Source: Lycocorax pyrrhopterus obiensis
Lineage: Eukaryota > Chordata > Aves > Passeriformes > Paradisaeidae
Assembly: GCA_014706295.1 (NCBI GenBank)
Contig: JACSVZ010000016.1
Location: forward strand, 6,553,168-6,617,167
DNA: 64,000 nucleotides
Reading direction: 5' to 3'
Position numbers and translations under genes: made by a program
The notes under the pieces: generated by a model
Told to the model about the DNA's origin: nothing
Databases searched by the model: none
What the model saw: the letters and a program-made list of their open reading frames with translations, nothing else
Shown: piece by piece, positions 36,277-49,700 of the stretch
How the letters are laid out: every line of letters starts with the position of its first letter
Numbering within the stretch: the stretch's first letter is position 1

Positions 36277-39200
36277 TAATTGGTTTTTAAACACCCAACA
36301 GCTACACCGAGTTAGTGAGAGTTGTGCACCTCACAGGGGGGCTTTCAGCACAATCTACAGGATGCCTGTAATGCTTCAGTGTTTTGTTTCGTTTTATGAG
36401 CTGTAAATTTACTTTGTCAAGTAGGTTAACGAGTTGAATGTAACTATTTAAAATGTGTAAGTGTCGATTTCTAAAGTGCACTTTAGGACAGTTCGCTCTA
36501 AATGCCTTCCAACTCTTTGCTGTGTGTATTCCAGTAAAAATGGATATGATGATTGCTTATAGATGGAGAGTAAGGGAGTGAGTTATTAAGAGTAAGTTGT
36601 CAAAACATTATGCATTCTAATATGGCATCAAAATTCAAGTGACTTCTTGATAAAATTAGCCTAAAGGCTCTGGATGTGTGTCTAACTGCATCAGTTAATT
36701 TGGTACTTGTTGTTCTCAAAAACTGATATTAAAAAAATAAGTTTTTAAGACACATTGAATATAAGTGAGTTTTACGCTCCCTGCCCCAAAATCCTGCATT
36801 ATGTGGAAGACGGATGATTCTTAAAATCCATCTAAGAAATTACTTGAGTTCGTGTAAATCTCTTGTGGTGCTTGGTGGTGAAGTATTCCTGATGCTGTTG
36901 GCTTTTTGGCATAGGATGGGTGTATACAAGATGTTCAAGCTTGGCAGAAATTAAAGGGATTGTAAAAGTGGTTCAGGTTTTTTTGGTCCCTTACAGGGCT
37001 CAGTTATCCTCAAGATGCAGGTGGAGTGCGAGTTGACCAATAGATCATTTAGGAGTATTGGGCTAGGAAAGATGATTTTTGCCTATTACCTAAAAGCAAT
37101 TTTTGGAATAGAATAGAAGTGTATGTGCTGAATTACAATTCATTTTAATGTCGCTTCTCTCTGTATTGATTTTAAAGATGGCTCTGCATGGATTTGCAGT
37201 TTCCCAGCAGTTAATGCTGTTATTTGGATGTTTGGTCTTTGTACGTGGAATCTTGACCCTCATTAAATCAATGTGAGATTTGCAGTGTATCTTGGTGGAA
37301 TCAGAGTTTCATCCTTTGTGTGTTTTCCTATAAATGTAAACAGTTATTTCAAAGCTTTTAATGTTGTTCTGCTAATAGTTGCCTTTATCCAAACAGGCGG
37401 AATGTTTGATTCAATCTCTTTCACCTTATGGCTTCCTGTGGTATAACTGCTTTCACTGAGTCAATAGAGCAATTCTTCGTGGCTTTTGTTGGTTGGTTTG
37501 TTTGTTTTTTTGGGGGGGGTTTTTTTGTTCTTTCTAAAGTGCTTTTTATTCAACTTAAAACTATTGAGTGAAGTGTTGGCCAAGATGGGTATCCTGCAGG
37601 TTTAAATGTGGTTATTCTTCACTGTGTTGCCTTTCAGAATACCTGTATTGGAGCAGTCTGTTTTGCTCATTGTCTGTATTGCAGCCCCATGAGTCCTGTC
37701 TGTTACTGTTAAATGCTGTGAGTGTAGTAAAGTCAAGCAGTGCTGCACTTTCCCCAGGTTTCACTTTGTACTCATTTTGTGGAGCTGTTTTAAATCAGAC
37801 CAATCACTCAAAGTTGCATATCCCAAATATGGGTAGTACTTGTCTGTTTTTCTAATCACAATTATTAAGAATGACATTTAATTTACTGCTACTTTACTTT
37901 GCATGTCTTAGGACAATTAAAATGAGGTGGGACACCTTTTATTTCATTTGATGAAAATTGCAATCAGATGTAAATATTAAGATTCTGCTTTTCTGATCAG
38001 CATTCATCTGTCACTTCTTTGCTAGCAGATTAGAGTAAGTAAAGTAGGTGAGAAAAATAAACTGTCCTTATTTTCGGACTGATTTCCTTATTCTTTTTGA
38101 CTTGTGTAGATTCTCCTCTCACTGAAATATGCACATGATTATCAATACTGTATATGTTTATATATGTACTGCATGTGTCTCTGATCGTTATCAGCTTACA
38201 AGGACTTAATGACTTGTAAGACACATGGGTTTTTTCCTCCTTAAACTCCAAGTTTCTGAAATCAAGCAACTAAGAAAATGTAGTCTTTTATCCCCTAAAA
38301 AAATAATAAACCCTACCTCGAACGTGAGGGAGAAGCACAAAGGTTGTACAGGTAAATCACAAATACTTACAAACACAAAGGAAGTAATGAAAGTTTCCCT
38401 CATAACTTGGTGGGTTGTTTTTGTCTTACACCTGGCTCTTGGAAATGCAATCAAAGTCTGACTGTAGCTGGAAAGTATTACACCCCTTGCCTATACTGAG
38501 TTGCAAATTTGCAGTAATTGAGTAGAATTTCTTGGTTGTAAGAGGAGCTTGTAAAATATGGGTTGGTGGAACAAAGTTAAAATAATTTGTGAGCTCTCTC
38601 TCACGGTTTTCTGTGTGATAGATGATGTTGGTTTCTGAACTTTGGTTTGGAGTTAGTTTCACCAGGGCTGTTAGCACAGGTCTATTTGTGACAGAATGCA
38701 GTGGCAATAATATTTGAGGTATTTCTGAAGAAACTGTACTGCAATAGTGTTTGAAGGATGATTTTCCCTTTTTCTTATGAGAGCTACTTTAAAAATTCCT
38801 GAGCTACAGCTGAACAGATGGTATTTGCCATTACTGTCAGGCTTAGATCTTAAAAGTTCATTTTTTTTCTTAGTTAACAGAATTTTAAATTTGTGTTGAA
38901 AAATGAAAGCTAGAAAGATGTTAAATGTCTGATTTATACTTAACTGCCTTAAAAAGTCAGCATTTCGATAGTGGTCTTTAAACCTGGCAAAGGTGGACTT
39001 AAACTCTTGATTTGGTGTCAAAAAGGGAAAAGCACTGGCTACTGAAGCCAATTGTAGTTGGTTTCTATCTTTTTCTGCCTCAAAAAAGCATAAAGACTGT
39101 GTGTGTATAAATGATCAAAGTGCAATCATTTCAGTGTTTTGCTGAAGCAAAAAGCACAAGATGAGGCAGAGTTATTGAGATGAAATAATTTGAAGAGAAA

Positions 39201-42200
39201 TATTTTGAGGCTTATTTTGGGAAACTGATTTCCTTTTTTGTTTCCTCTGCGCTCCTCCTTTAATGGTGGTCTTTGGTGTCATGGGATCTGTGGGCCTATT
39301 CCAATGGCTGCAAAAATAATCAAGAAAAACATGTCTATTTTCAGTAAGCTTGTGTTACCATTCAGCTGTCCATCTAAATTTGTAGGGATTCACAAATCAA
39401 AAAGAACTGGAGCTGCTTGTGAAGATCAGCAAAAATATCTGAGAGAGAGTATTTTTGGTGGAAACAACATGACCTCAAAAAAATGTCAGTCTGTTCATTG
39501 GATATTTGACTTTCTAATAATAAAAGATGTTAAGATATTTTATCCAATATGGTTTTTTAATAACTTAAATCTGTGTAGATTTGAATATATATCTCACAGG
39601 TTTCAAAATGTCAGTCTTGGTAAATAAATAATAATTACTTCAAACTAATTTGTAAGTTGCAAACTTCAATTGTTCTCTGCATGCTTCCAATGTTTATAAA
39701 TACTTTTAAAGTCTGAGTGCTTGAAAGCCTTTTAAATCACTGTTGGCAGCTGCTGCTGTTGGGCTTTGTGGGCTGAAGGTCTGCCCTGAGTGCAGGGTAA
39801 CTCAGTGGTTTTGTCTGGTAGGAAGCAGCGTTTGGGGTGAATGAGGACCCAGCTGACAACAAAATGTTCTGTGGCCAATTTCTGTGCTACACAAATGGCT
39901 CTCTGTGCTTTGTGTTTTAAAGGACACTTCCTCCAACAGAAGCGCTCCCGTAGCAGGGCACGTTGGGCACTCTGCCTTTCTGCAGGGGGGCATCCTTGGC
40001 TCGTGGAATGCACCCTGGCTGAGTGGGCAAGCAGGAAAACCTGGTGTTGGCACGGCTGCAGCCTGCACTGGTGTCTGCAGAACGCTTCCTTGGTGCCTGG
40101 GGGTGTGCAAACATATGGACAGCGTGTACACAAGTGTTCAGGGAGGAGGGATTGGTGTGATGGAGAAAAGCAAGGGATAATCACGGGCAATTCTCTCCGA
40201 GAAGGGAATAGACTGTGCAACTGGAGGTGCCTTTACTTCGAAAGTACTTTAATTTGAGATGTCTTAAAAGAGCTAATTCCCTTATAAGTTCAGGGGAATA
40301 TTTACTCCCCCCCCCATTCTGCAAAATACAAACTTGTCTTGTTTTCCAGTCTCAAAGAGTATATATTCTTTCATGTACAGTGGAATTTACTAGGGGATAA
40401 ATCCTAAAATGCTGTAATGATTTCTTAAACTCTCCATTTGAACACGAAGAGCTAAATCTGTGCATGGTTTAGCTTAACCTCCTTTGGAAAGACTTAAAGC
40501 TGAACAATATAAATGCTTTCTGTACAGAATGAGGCTGTGTACTTATTTTGTACAATAGAGAGCATTTAGTTACAGCAAGATCAACAGAAGAGGAAAAATA
40601 GTTTGGTATTTTGATAAGCAAAATGGTTGGCAAATCAAGTTCTGAGGTTTCTAAGGCTTCAGTGCTTTCAGCACTGCAAACCCTAACAGAGGGAAAGGAG
40701 CTCTGAGCCACAAGCCCTCTCCAAAGATTTCAGATTGATGGGAAAACTTTGAAATTCTGTAAACTTTTGGGTACGTGGCCTTGACTGTATTTCAGGAATC
40801 AGTTCTCATTGAGACCACAAATTCTAAAAATAAATTAGGGCAAGGGAATAAGGTCTGTTATAGAAATTTAATTATAGACCAGCTTCTGTTTCTTTGGAAG
40901 CTAATAAAACCCAATATATTTTTGCAAGACTTGCCAATATTGGCAGATTAGTGGATTTAGTAAAACCTTGAGAATAGCTGAAGGGTAAACTGGGACATAG
41001 AAGGAAAATTAATTTTAGTCTGTATTTAAGTTCACTCCTTTCTATACTAAAATACCTTCTACAAAGTGCTGACTGTAGCATAATTGTAAGGGATTTTTGA
41101 GTTTATCTTTGCAAAATGTTTCTTGGGTATCTTTTTGCAGATCTTGTCTAACCCAGTTCTTTTAGGCTGGCTGCACATTAGAGAATTATCTTATATTTCA
41201 CGGGAGCAATTACTCTGATATAATTTATGACCTCCTGACCTTTTCACTTTCCTGCTGCAATGATTATAATGACTGCATTGAACAAAGGAGGAAATTGAAG
41301 GCCAAATACACAGGGGAGTTGAATCACCCAGGACCTGGAGAAGTGTGGTGTAATCTGTGGAAAGGGAGCTGATTGCAGCCTTTTCCTGCGTATAATGTGC
41401 AGATCTCTTTCTCAGCTATTGTTGCACGCACAGTAGGAGAAATTTGATGATGGAGAGGCGAGGCAAGCAAGGAAATGCACAGTGGTAACTCTTTGAAAAA
41501 CAGCACCAGTGGGATGCTACTTATGAATTATTTTGCATTGTTCCTGGGCAGCACTAATAGCTGCGTTAGTCCCTCCTGACGTAGGGAGGAAAGGGATAGG
41601 AGCATGTGGGACATCATATGCTACTCTTGCTTTCTTTGCCTCATAAGAAATGTAGCACCTTCTGAGGCTTCAAAGGCTGGGGAACTGAACTGAAGGACTC
41701 TGTGGTTACAGAAAAACAGTTTTTTTTCTGGTTGGCTTGTAATGCTTCAGCTGGTTTCATGTTCGTTATTACAAGTTAAATTTCCAGTCTCAAATGTAAA
41801 TGTAAAACTGAGTAAGAACTTTCTAAACTCAGCAATATTTTCATGATGCATATCAGTGTATATAGTGAGTCTGTCAAAATTCAGCACCCTGTGATCTCTG
41901 TGAGATCTGGAAAGCAGAAAGGACATGAAATAGAACCGGTATCCTTTCACATTCTTAGGCATGTAGAAATTAGTGTCTTATGAGGTAGGGCTTTGCTCCT
42001 ATCTCAGTGCTTGTTGTTGCAGGAAGTTGATCTAAAATGTAGAAGAACTGATACTTTAATTTCTGTAGTAACAAGTGCTGTTACATTTGGTGTTCCCATC
42101 ATTAGGTGGAACTGGTTGCCACCAGCTTTGTATGACCCATCATGGGGGGTAACTTGCTGTGGCTGAATTTTGGAGTGCATGCAGCAAAACTTTGAGAGTG

Positions 42201-45200
42201 ACTTCTGCCTTTCAAAGGGAAGGTTCTGCATAGACTTTCCAAGATACCTGGCTCAGAACAACAGTTGCACCTACCTTGGGAGGATAATGAGCTCCCCTGT
42301 GGTCCTCATAAAAAATGGACTGCTCAAATTGCACAGGAGCTGCAGCATCAGGTGCTCACCCTGGTATTTTTTCTCCAAGATGTGTTTGATGGGGAGTGCA
42401 CACGATCATTGCATTGCATTGCAGAAGGGGAATGGACATGTCATTGCCAGCTCATGGATCCAAATGGGTTCTATGCAAATGTGACCCTGAAAAGTTGCTG
42501 CACTGTTCACTGCAGTCATTTAGCTGGAGACACTTTTGCTGCAGGGGGACTTCCATGCAGTATTTATTTTACAAAAATTGGAGAAAAAGTGTGTGCTTGC
42601 TTTACTAAACAAGAGTACTGAAGTATTTTTGTATTTCAGGGGTATGTCAGCTCACGTGGAAATCAATGGATCATTCTCCTAACTATGGGAAAGTTGAGTC
42701 AGTCCATGTGTGCAGACCCTTGGTAATCTGCAAGTTTGCACACAGGAGTTCAGAATGTGTGAGAGAAATTGTGTTGACCATGCTTCATAGCCTTTGTACG
42801 AAGTAATGCTCCAGGTTTTTGTGACCTGGAATAGAAATATAGTAGGTAGTGTGCTTGAAAACCCAACAAAGCATGTGGCATCATGCTCCTTTGTGCTGGC
42901 AGAAATTATGGAGAAGATTTTCCAGTGATTTGCAATACTTTGTCTGGGTATATGTGTGATAAAGTGAGACTTCTGCATGACCAGTAAAACACCTGACTGC
43001 TGCTGAGATTAATATGTTCTGTTAACACTACAGACTGTCTGGGCAGGAGAAAAATAAAGAGTGCTTTTGATTTTGAAATAAGTTTTCACCCGCTGCTGAC
43101 TGGGTTAACTTGATATTACTTATGAATTGCTGTGTTTACCATGCAGCTGCAGATGTGTTATTTTCAAATATCACTGAACATAACATTCCAGGGGAAAATT
43201 TGCATCTTGTCTTCCTGGCTTTTATAGCAGGAATTACATGAGGTTTGACCATTCTTCCTCTGTATTCAGACCAGGCTTCAATGTGAGCAGTACCAGTGGT
43301 TTGGGTTTCTTTTTCTTTCTTTTTCCTTCATAGTGGAGATATTGACTTTGTTCTTACTATACTAAGGCTATAAACTCCTTTTACATATGCTAATGGTTCA
43401 CTTTTTCTGCTATAATTCTTGAACAAACTGTCTTTTGTGAATTTGGGCTTGGTATTTCAAAAGCATCTAGGTATCAAAATCTTCTTCAAATTGTGGGAAT
43501 TGTTCTGGAATGTAAACAGGTACCTTTGTAGAACTAGTTCTAATTCCAGGGAAGTTCTGTGTTCTTTCTTTCCTTTGCCTTTATAATAAGGGCAAATAGA
43601 TTTTAATTTTTGAGTTTTTGTTAAGGATGTTAACTTTTGGATGGGATAATACTGCTGAAGTGCTTCATTTGCATAACAAATTACTAGAATGCAGTATTGA
43701 TTGCTATTCATGAGCACCAACATGCACCGAATAGCTTGGAAAGCTGATTAAAAATTATAATTGACTTTATTCCTCTTTCTCCTGTTAATGCTTCCCTTTC
43801 CAGTCAAATTGTAAAGTTGGTTTTTGTCTTCAGTTTTTAAAAATAACCTGTCTTCAGCACAGTCAAGAGACCTTTGCAGCCTGTTCTGAATTGTTCAGAT
43901 GCAAAGTATGGGTAAGTGGGCTGAAGTCTCCTGGGGCTTCTTGATACCCTCTTTGTAACTCGGGTAAGTTTAAAGAGAGTGTTTGCATATTTCATGGTCT
44001 CTTAAGATTAGAGTGTAAAATTCTAGTTTAAAAATTTTAGAGAACTAGAAAAGAACAAAAATGTTGATTTATTAAAAAAATTATCATTACATATGTCAAT
44101 ATTGTAAATCTCTTTAAAAATCTTGCCTTGAGCAAATTGCTGTCTGACCAAGTGACATGGTTACTACTGTTGTGCTGAGAAGTGTCTTTATTGCATTAGT
44201 TTTAGCCACTGTTTAGTTTAACTCATGTGCTGTAATGTGCAGGAGAAGATGGCAAAAATCATGATATCGACCCTGTTTCTGCAGTCTTTGAGATGAATAT
44301 TGTGTGAGGCTGGGACAGTGTACTAGAAAATCTTGCTTTGGGCTTGGGGCTCCGATTTTCCCTGTGTCTCTGGAAAATGCTGTTTAGCCCACCCAGACCT
44401 TTTGACCTTTTCTTTTTCTCAAGGTGCTGACAACCTGGGCAGGTTATCAACTTAATTGCAAGTCCTTTCAGTCAGGGAGATAATTCTTGAATCTGGAGTT
44501 CAGAGAAACTCAGCAAAGTATTTTGCACAGGACACCACTGTTGCCACTCATAACTCATGCCAGTGAATTTTTGATTGCATCCTATGAGAACTATTTAATA
44601 TTGTGGAGCAGTTGGTAAGGATATTAAAACTAATGTGGAATTTATTTAAATAGCTTTTGCAGGTAGAAAAAACATTATTAAAAGACTAAGAAGGCAGTTG
44701 ATTTGCTCACCACTCCGAGCATAAGATGCATACTATTTGATGGACAGGGCTGTTTCTCAGCATGGTACTTCTGAAGAGAAGATGGATTTTAAAAAGTCTC
44801 ATCACCAATACATCTGAATGCAGCTGATAACAGGATAAAGTTCATTGCATGTGCTTTTTGCAGTTCCTTATGTTGTACTCAAACTTCTCATTCAAAATGT
44901 TGTGCCAGCATCAGAGGGAAATTACTTAGTCCAAGGTTAGCCTTACTTTAGGTGTATATATTGCTGGTTAGAATTTAAATTTATTTGTCAAGTAATCTGT
45001 AAAAACTCTACCCTAAAGAAGGTTTTTTCATGCTCTTAGCTCTTTTTAAATGCATTTGGAGCACTGATTCATGAAAACGTTTCCCATTTTAAGTTGACTT
45101 CTTGAAGAGAACTGTAATATAATGTGAACATTGAGCAGATTGTAAAAACAACTTTAAAAATACTGTGTATCCTTGCTACATGCCTTGTATTATTTATATG

Positions 45201-46650
45201 TACATACCCTGCATATTCTGAAAAAGTGATTGTATATGGGGTTCAACTGTTCCATTTCCCTTTTAGGAGTAGATTTTATGGATCTGTAGAGCAATTGATT
45301 GATTAGCTTTAGGCCACTGTTTCCGTGAATGAGAATGGTGCGTTTGTTAATTTCTTAAATATTAATTTGTAATTTTTGCAGGCAAGACTTGTAAACAGTT
45401 GAAGCACGGAAAATACAAATACGTTTTATGCATTTCTTAATGACTTGGTGAAAAAGTCGTGCTTTTTGACTTAAGTTTAATGTCTGTCTTTTTGTTATAC
45501 AACACTTGTGGTTTGTTCTGTAATCAGATGGCTTTTTGGGATTGATATGCATCAGATTCTAATCCCGTTAATTACGCTAGCTAATGTCTTTTGCTATTTT
45601 TTTTCCTTCATTGAAGTCAACAGGGTGTCATGTGAATGAAGTTGAAAGTAAAGAGATCAAAACTGGGCTTTCAGTTGGGAAATCGTAGCAGTGCACATTC
45701 TGCAGATCAAGATTAGTGTCCAAGGCAGTACAAAACTGTATGCCCTGTGTTTTTTTCAAGGAGCTTGTAAACCCATATTTCACAGTGAGATGAGTTTGTA
45801 TTAGGATTTGCCTCAAAATGTGGCACTGGAAAGAAAGAAGGCTCTGGGCTAAGACATCACGCGTAAAACACCACAGATTTGCTCTTCTTGCAACTTCTTG
45901 GCTCTGTGAGATTCCATGGACAGGATTTGGCTTGAAGTTTATTTTTCTTTGCTGCTTATTGTTTGTGAAAGAGGTGTGATGTATTTTCTGTTTTAAATGC
46001 TGCTCCTTGTTCAGAGATGAGCCACATTGTGATTATCAGCCTGTCTCCTGTTCTGTGCTCCCAAGCCCGATCTTTCCACTTTGTGTAGTTGAGTGAGGAA
46101 CAAGGTGGAGTGCAAGGAAAGCAAGCAGTGCATACTGTTTGTATGAGCCAGAACATGGCTTTATCTGGCTCCTTTTGTTCTTGTGAATGGGCAAAACGAT
46201 CTCTGAATTCTGTCATAAACCAGCAGGGTGGTGGTGGTAGAAGCACCATTGTCATTCACTCTCAGCTCTGCTGTTAAAGCAAATGTGAAACAAGTACCTT
46301 GGTTTTGAGTAGTGTGCTGAAAATGTGTTTCCCACTAAAACTTAGGAAGAAAGCATCTTCTGCAGCCCAAATGCCCTATCCCAAAAGGTTTAGTTAGCTT
46401 GCAGGTACTCAGACTAGCTGGTTCTTTGCTTGATTTCAATTTTCTTTCCTCTTGGTGTCTTACAATCTGTAGCTGTCCTTAATGGCACACATTTAATTCC
46501 TTTGGAAGTGCAGTAACTCAATTGCATTTTTACCCAGGGTGTGGAGACTGTGGCAGCAATACTGGCACCGTGGGCTTTTAAGTCCCAGACTATGGTTCTT
46601 TCCATCCTTTCCCTCAGGGTTTTGTACTATTCCTGAGAAACAGTTTGCAA

Positions 46651-46768
46651 TTTTTTTGTTTTTTTCAATGTTTTGTTTGCTTGGCTTGTGGTGGGTTTTG
46701 TTTGTTTTTCTGTGGTTTGTTGTTTTGTTTTGTTGGGTTTGGTTTTTTGTTTGTTTTTTTTCCTTTTG
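46651..46768. repeat. G/T-rich low-complexity tract
   Basis: About 118 bases of the plus strand are almost entirely T and G (TTTTGTTTG, GTTTTGTTTTGTTGGG and similar), so the minus strand is A/C-rich. It resembles degenerated poly-A-type simple sequence in bird introns. It gives a lysine/threonine-rich open frame on the minus strand that has no sign of being a gene. Confidence 0.8.
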
Positions 46769-49700
46769 CTGACTCTGGTAGCTTTTAAAGAATTCTTTTC
46801 CCCTTGCATTATGTTTTATTGAAACTTAGCTATGATAAAGCTGATTTATTTATTTGGTCTTCTCAAGAAGACAGTGTGTGTAGCTTGAATCCTGTCCTGG
46901 GCCAGAGCTGCCTGTTCTGTCCACCAGCACCTGGGAGTTAATGGTACCAGTTGCAGCCTTCCTGCAGTGCTCTCTAGAGCCAGTGCCTCTTCCCAGCCTT
47001 GGACAAAGCTGGGGCTGAAAGTTGTGTTTGCTGCCTGTTCAAGGATTTGAGCAGCACCCTGGCTTGTCATTCTCCACATGGTCCAAAGGATGAAGCATCT
47101 CCTGGAGCACGTGTTTGTGCAGCTTCTGTGCCTCAGGGCTGAGGATGCTCTTGATCTGTGTTCAGCGAAGCAAAGGGCCTCTGTCAGCTACCCCAGAGTG
47201 TCACAGCAACCACTGGATAATGCAGCGAGGTGTGTGTGCTCTGTCTGTGACCAGAACTGGGGAGGACGCTGATAATTAGGGCAGTCAACAGGAACAGTCC
47301 TATGTGAGAGTGATTTCCCAGGCCCTGGGAGTGGTGCATTCAGCGCTGTGTTGTTTTCTCCAGGCTTACGCATCTTTCTGCTTTGCAGGGTTTTTTAAGA
47401 AGATTATTCATTATTCTAAGCATCCCCACACCACCTGAGAAATGTGGCATTTTTTTGGTTAGGCTCTGATACCAGTAGTTGCACTTTGTTCCTTGAACTG
47501 AATTACAGTATGACTGTGTGTTTCAAGGATAATTGAAAAATGTGGCCAATGCTGCTGGTGATTCCTGCTCTGTGAGTTGCAGTGTCCATCAAGCTGGCAT
47601 TCTTTCATGTTTGCCCGTTACCCTCTTACAGCGTCTAAGATCCGTGAGCCTCCGTGGCACAGCAGGGGCCCGTGTGGGGACAGGGATGCCTTGTCATTAC
47701 CGAGGCAGGAATATGCAGGTTACCATGCAGTCATTATGGCCTGGCTGGAAATTGCTGTTCAGAGCTTTAAAAATATTTTTCTTAGGGTGTTGCTAGTTTT
47801 CCTATCACCCCAGTTTATTTTTAAGTTTCTCCTCTGGCAAAAGCACTAAAGGAGCCTCAGAAAACAGAGATGGGAGAAAAGCTTGCAGGCTAATTTTTTT
47901 TACTTTTTTTTTTTTCCCAGGCAGAACACTTGTCTCTTATCTCCACTTTCCATTTGTGTAGGTTTTTAGTTTAGCATTTCTAGCTACTGTAAAATAAGGA
48001 TGTTATTTTTAATAGGTGCGAAATTATAGATAAGAATGGTTCGAAAGGGGGAAAAACCACCCACCAAACCCCCAAAGCAACCCTATATTGTAATCCAGAT
48101 GCTATTTATATTTGCATTTGGTGTATTTAGGCATAACAGCCAGACTCTTGGCCTTGATTCTGAATGAGACATAGTTTTTTTTTTACTTTATTGGCTAGGG
48201 AAAGTTAAGAATTGTTTGTTTGGGGTTTTTTTTTTTTTTTGTTCTTCTCCTAAAAAATTCTATATGAGTTAGGTTTTAGACTGCATAAAGTGTGTAACTA
48301 CTCTTATTGATTTTTCTCACTAATGGAATAATGGTCATCTCTCTTCTTAGCTGGTCTCCTGAGATTCTGTAGGTCACACAGTAACATAATAAAATCAAAC
48401 ACAGACACGTTATTTGTTAAACTATACACCATGAATAGAAAATGAGGTCTGAAGTGACTCTTTGGTCTCTCTTGTATTTTATTTTACTGCTGACTTTGTT
48501 CTTGTGGTTTTTGTGGATTTTTTAAAATATCATGAAATATTAATAAAGAAAAAGCAGTAAGTGACAGAAACTGCTGCTCAGATGGAAGTGCCATGTTGTT
48601 ATATTAGCAGTAGCTGACAGATAAAACATTAATTATAATCTAATTGTTTGCATTCATGTACAAAAAAAGGGAATCAGAAAAATGTCTCCAGTGTTTTTAC
48701 CTCCCTTTGTCCTTCTGTGAAATCAAGACTAGTGGGAAACATTTCATAAGGTGAAAAAGGGGACCTAAGATGATGTGTGAGCCATTTAAGAAATAATTTC
48801 TTACATTCATTTTTTACTTCATAAAATTCAAGGGGGAATAATAAAGCCATGAGTGTAACAACAGGGACTCCTCCTTATTTGAGAAGAGGTCTCAGAACAG
48901 AATTAAGACAAAGCTTTATTTTAGTATTCATAAGAATAAAATTAAGTCAATTAATATTTTTAATAATTTAGAAGTTGTTCCCCATCTTGGCTGTTTATTC
49001 TTGTCAAAATGTATTATAAATGTCGTTTGAAAAGAAATCTCTTTTAACGTGATGCAACTTTACCTTGCAGGAGAAAGCATCTCTCAGCAGCACATTCTTT
49101 TGTGGTTTCTTTGTCTAAGTCTGTGAACAGACCTTTTTTACCTTAGATTCCAGCCCATGTCACTAATTGCTCTCTTTGTAGGTTCTCCTGTGCCACTTAA
49201 CGTGCAGGGTTTCATACAGCATGCAGTTCAAGGACACAATGAAGAAGGCTGTGGTTCTTCTCAGACTTATACAGGGCAGCTCTTCTATCCTACATTCTTT
49301 AATAGCAGCAGAATCTTTGTTCCATTTAGACAATTATTCTGCAATCAGAATGCTACTGTTGCACTTAAGTTTCATTAACTAGGAACAGATAGTACTAAAC
49401 AAAAAGCCAAGGTAATTTTGAAGAACCTTCAGATATTATAAATACAATCAAGACTGGAAGTGATTTAACCAATGGGTATCATGTTTACATGGGTCTTCTT
49501 TTAGATGACTTTTAAAATGATTTGATGGATTCTGGTAAGAGCTTCCTGTATTTCTGACAGTTTTCTATCAAGTCAATGTCATCACAGTTCAAATAGCTAC
49601 TCAACAAGAGGCCTAAATTGTAACAAAAAACCAAAGTCAGCCAACTTGAACGCAGTATATAAATAAAAAGAGAAAGCTGCTGTTCCTCTTTCCAGTCATT

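Noticed and set aside
36471..36486. A perfect 16-bp palindrome CTAAAGTGCACTTTAG
   Set aside because: About one such palindrome is expected by chance in a window of this size.
39732..40220. A 162-codon minus-strand open frame
   Set aside because: Other frames on both strands are equally open in this GC-richer patch, and no domain or exon border is recognisable.
42202..42621. A cysteine-rich open frame of about 140 codons on the plus strand
   Set aside because: I could not match it to any family. A frame this long is about what chance allows across six frames of 64 kb at this composition, and no splice-site pair or start context supports it.
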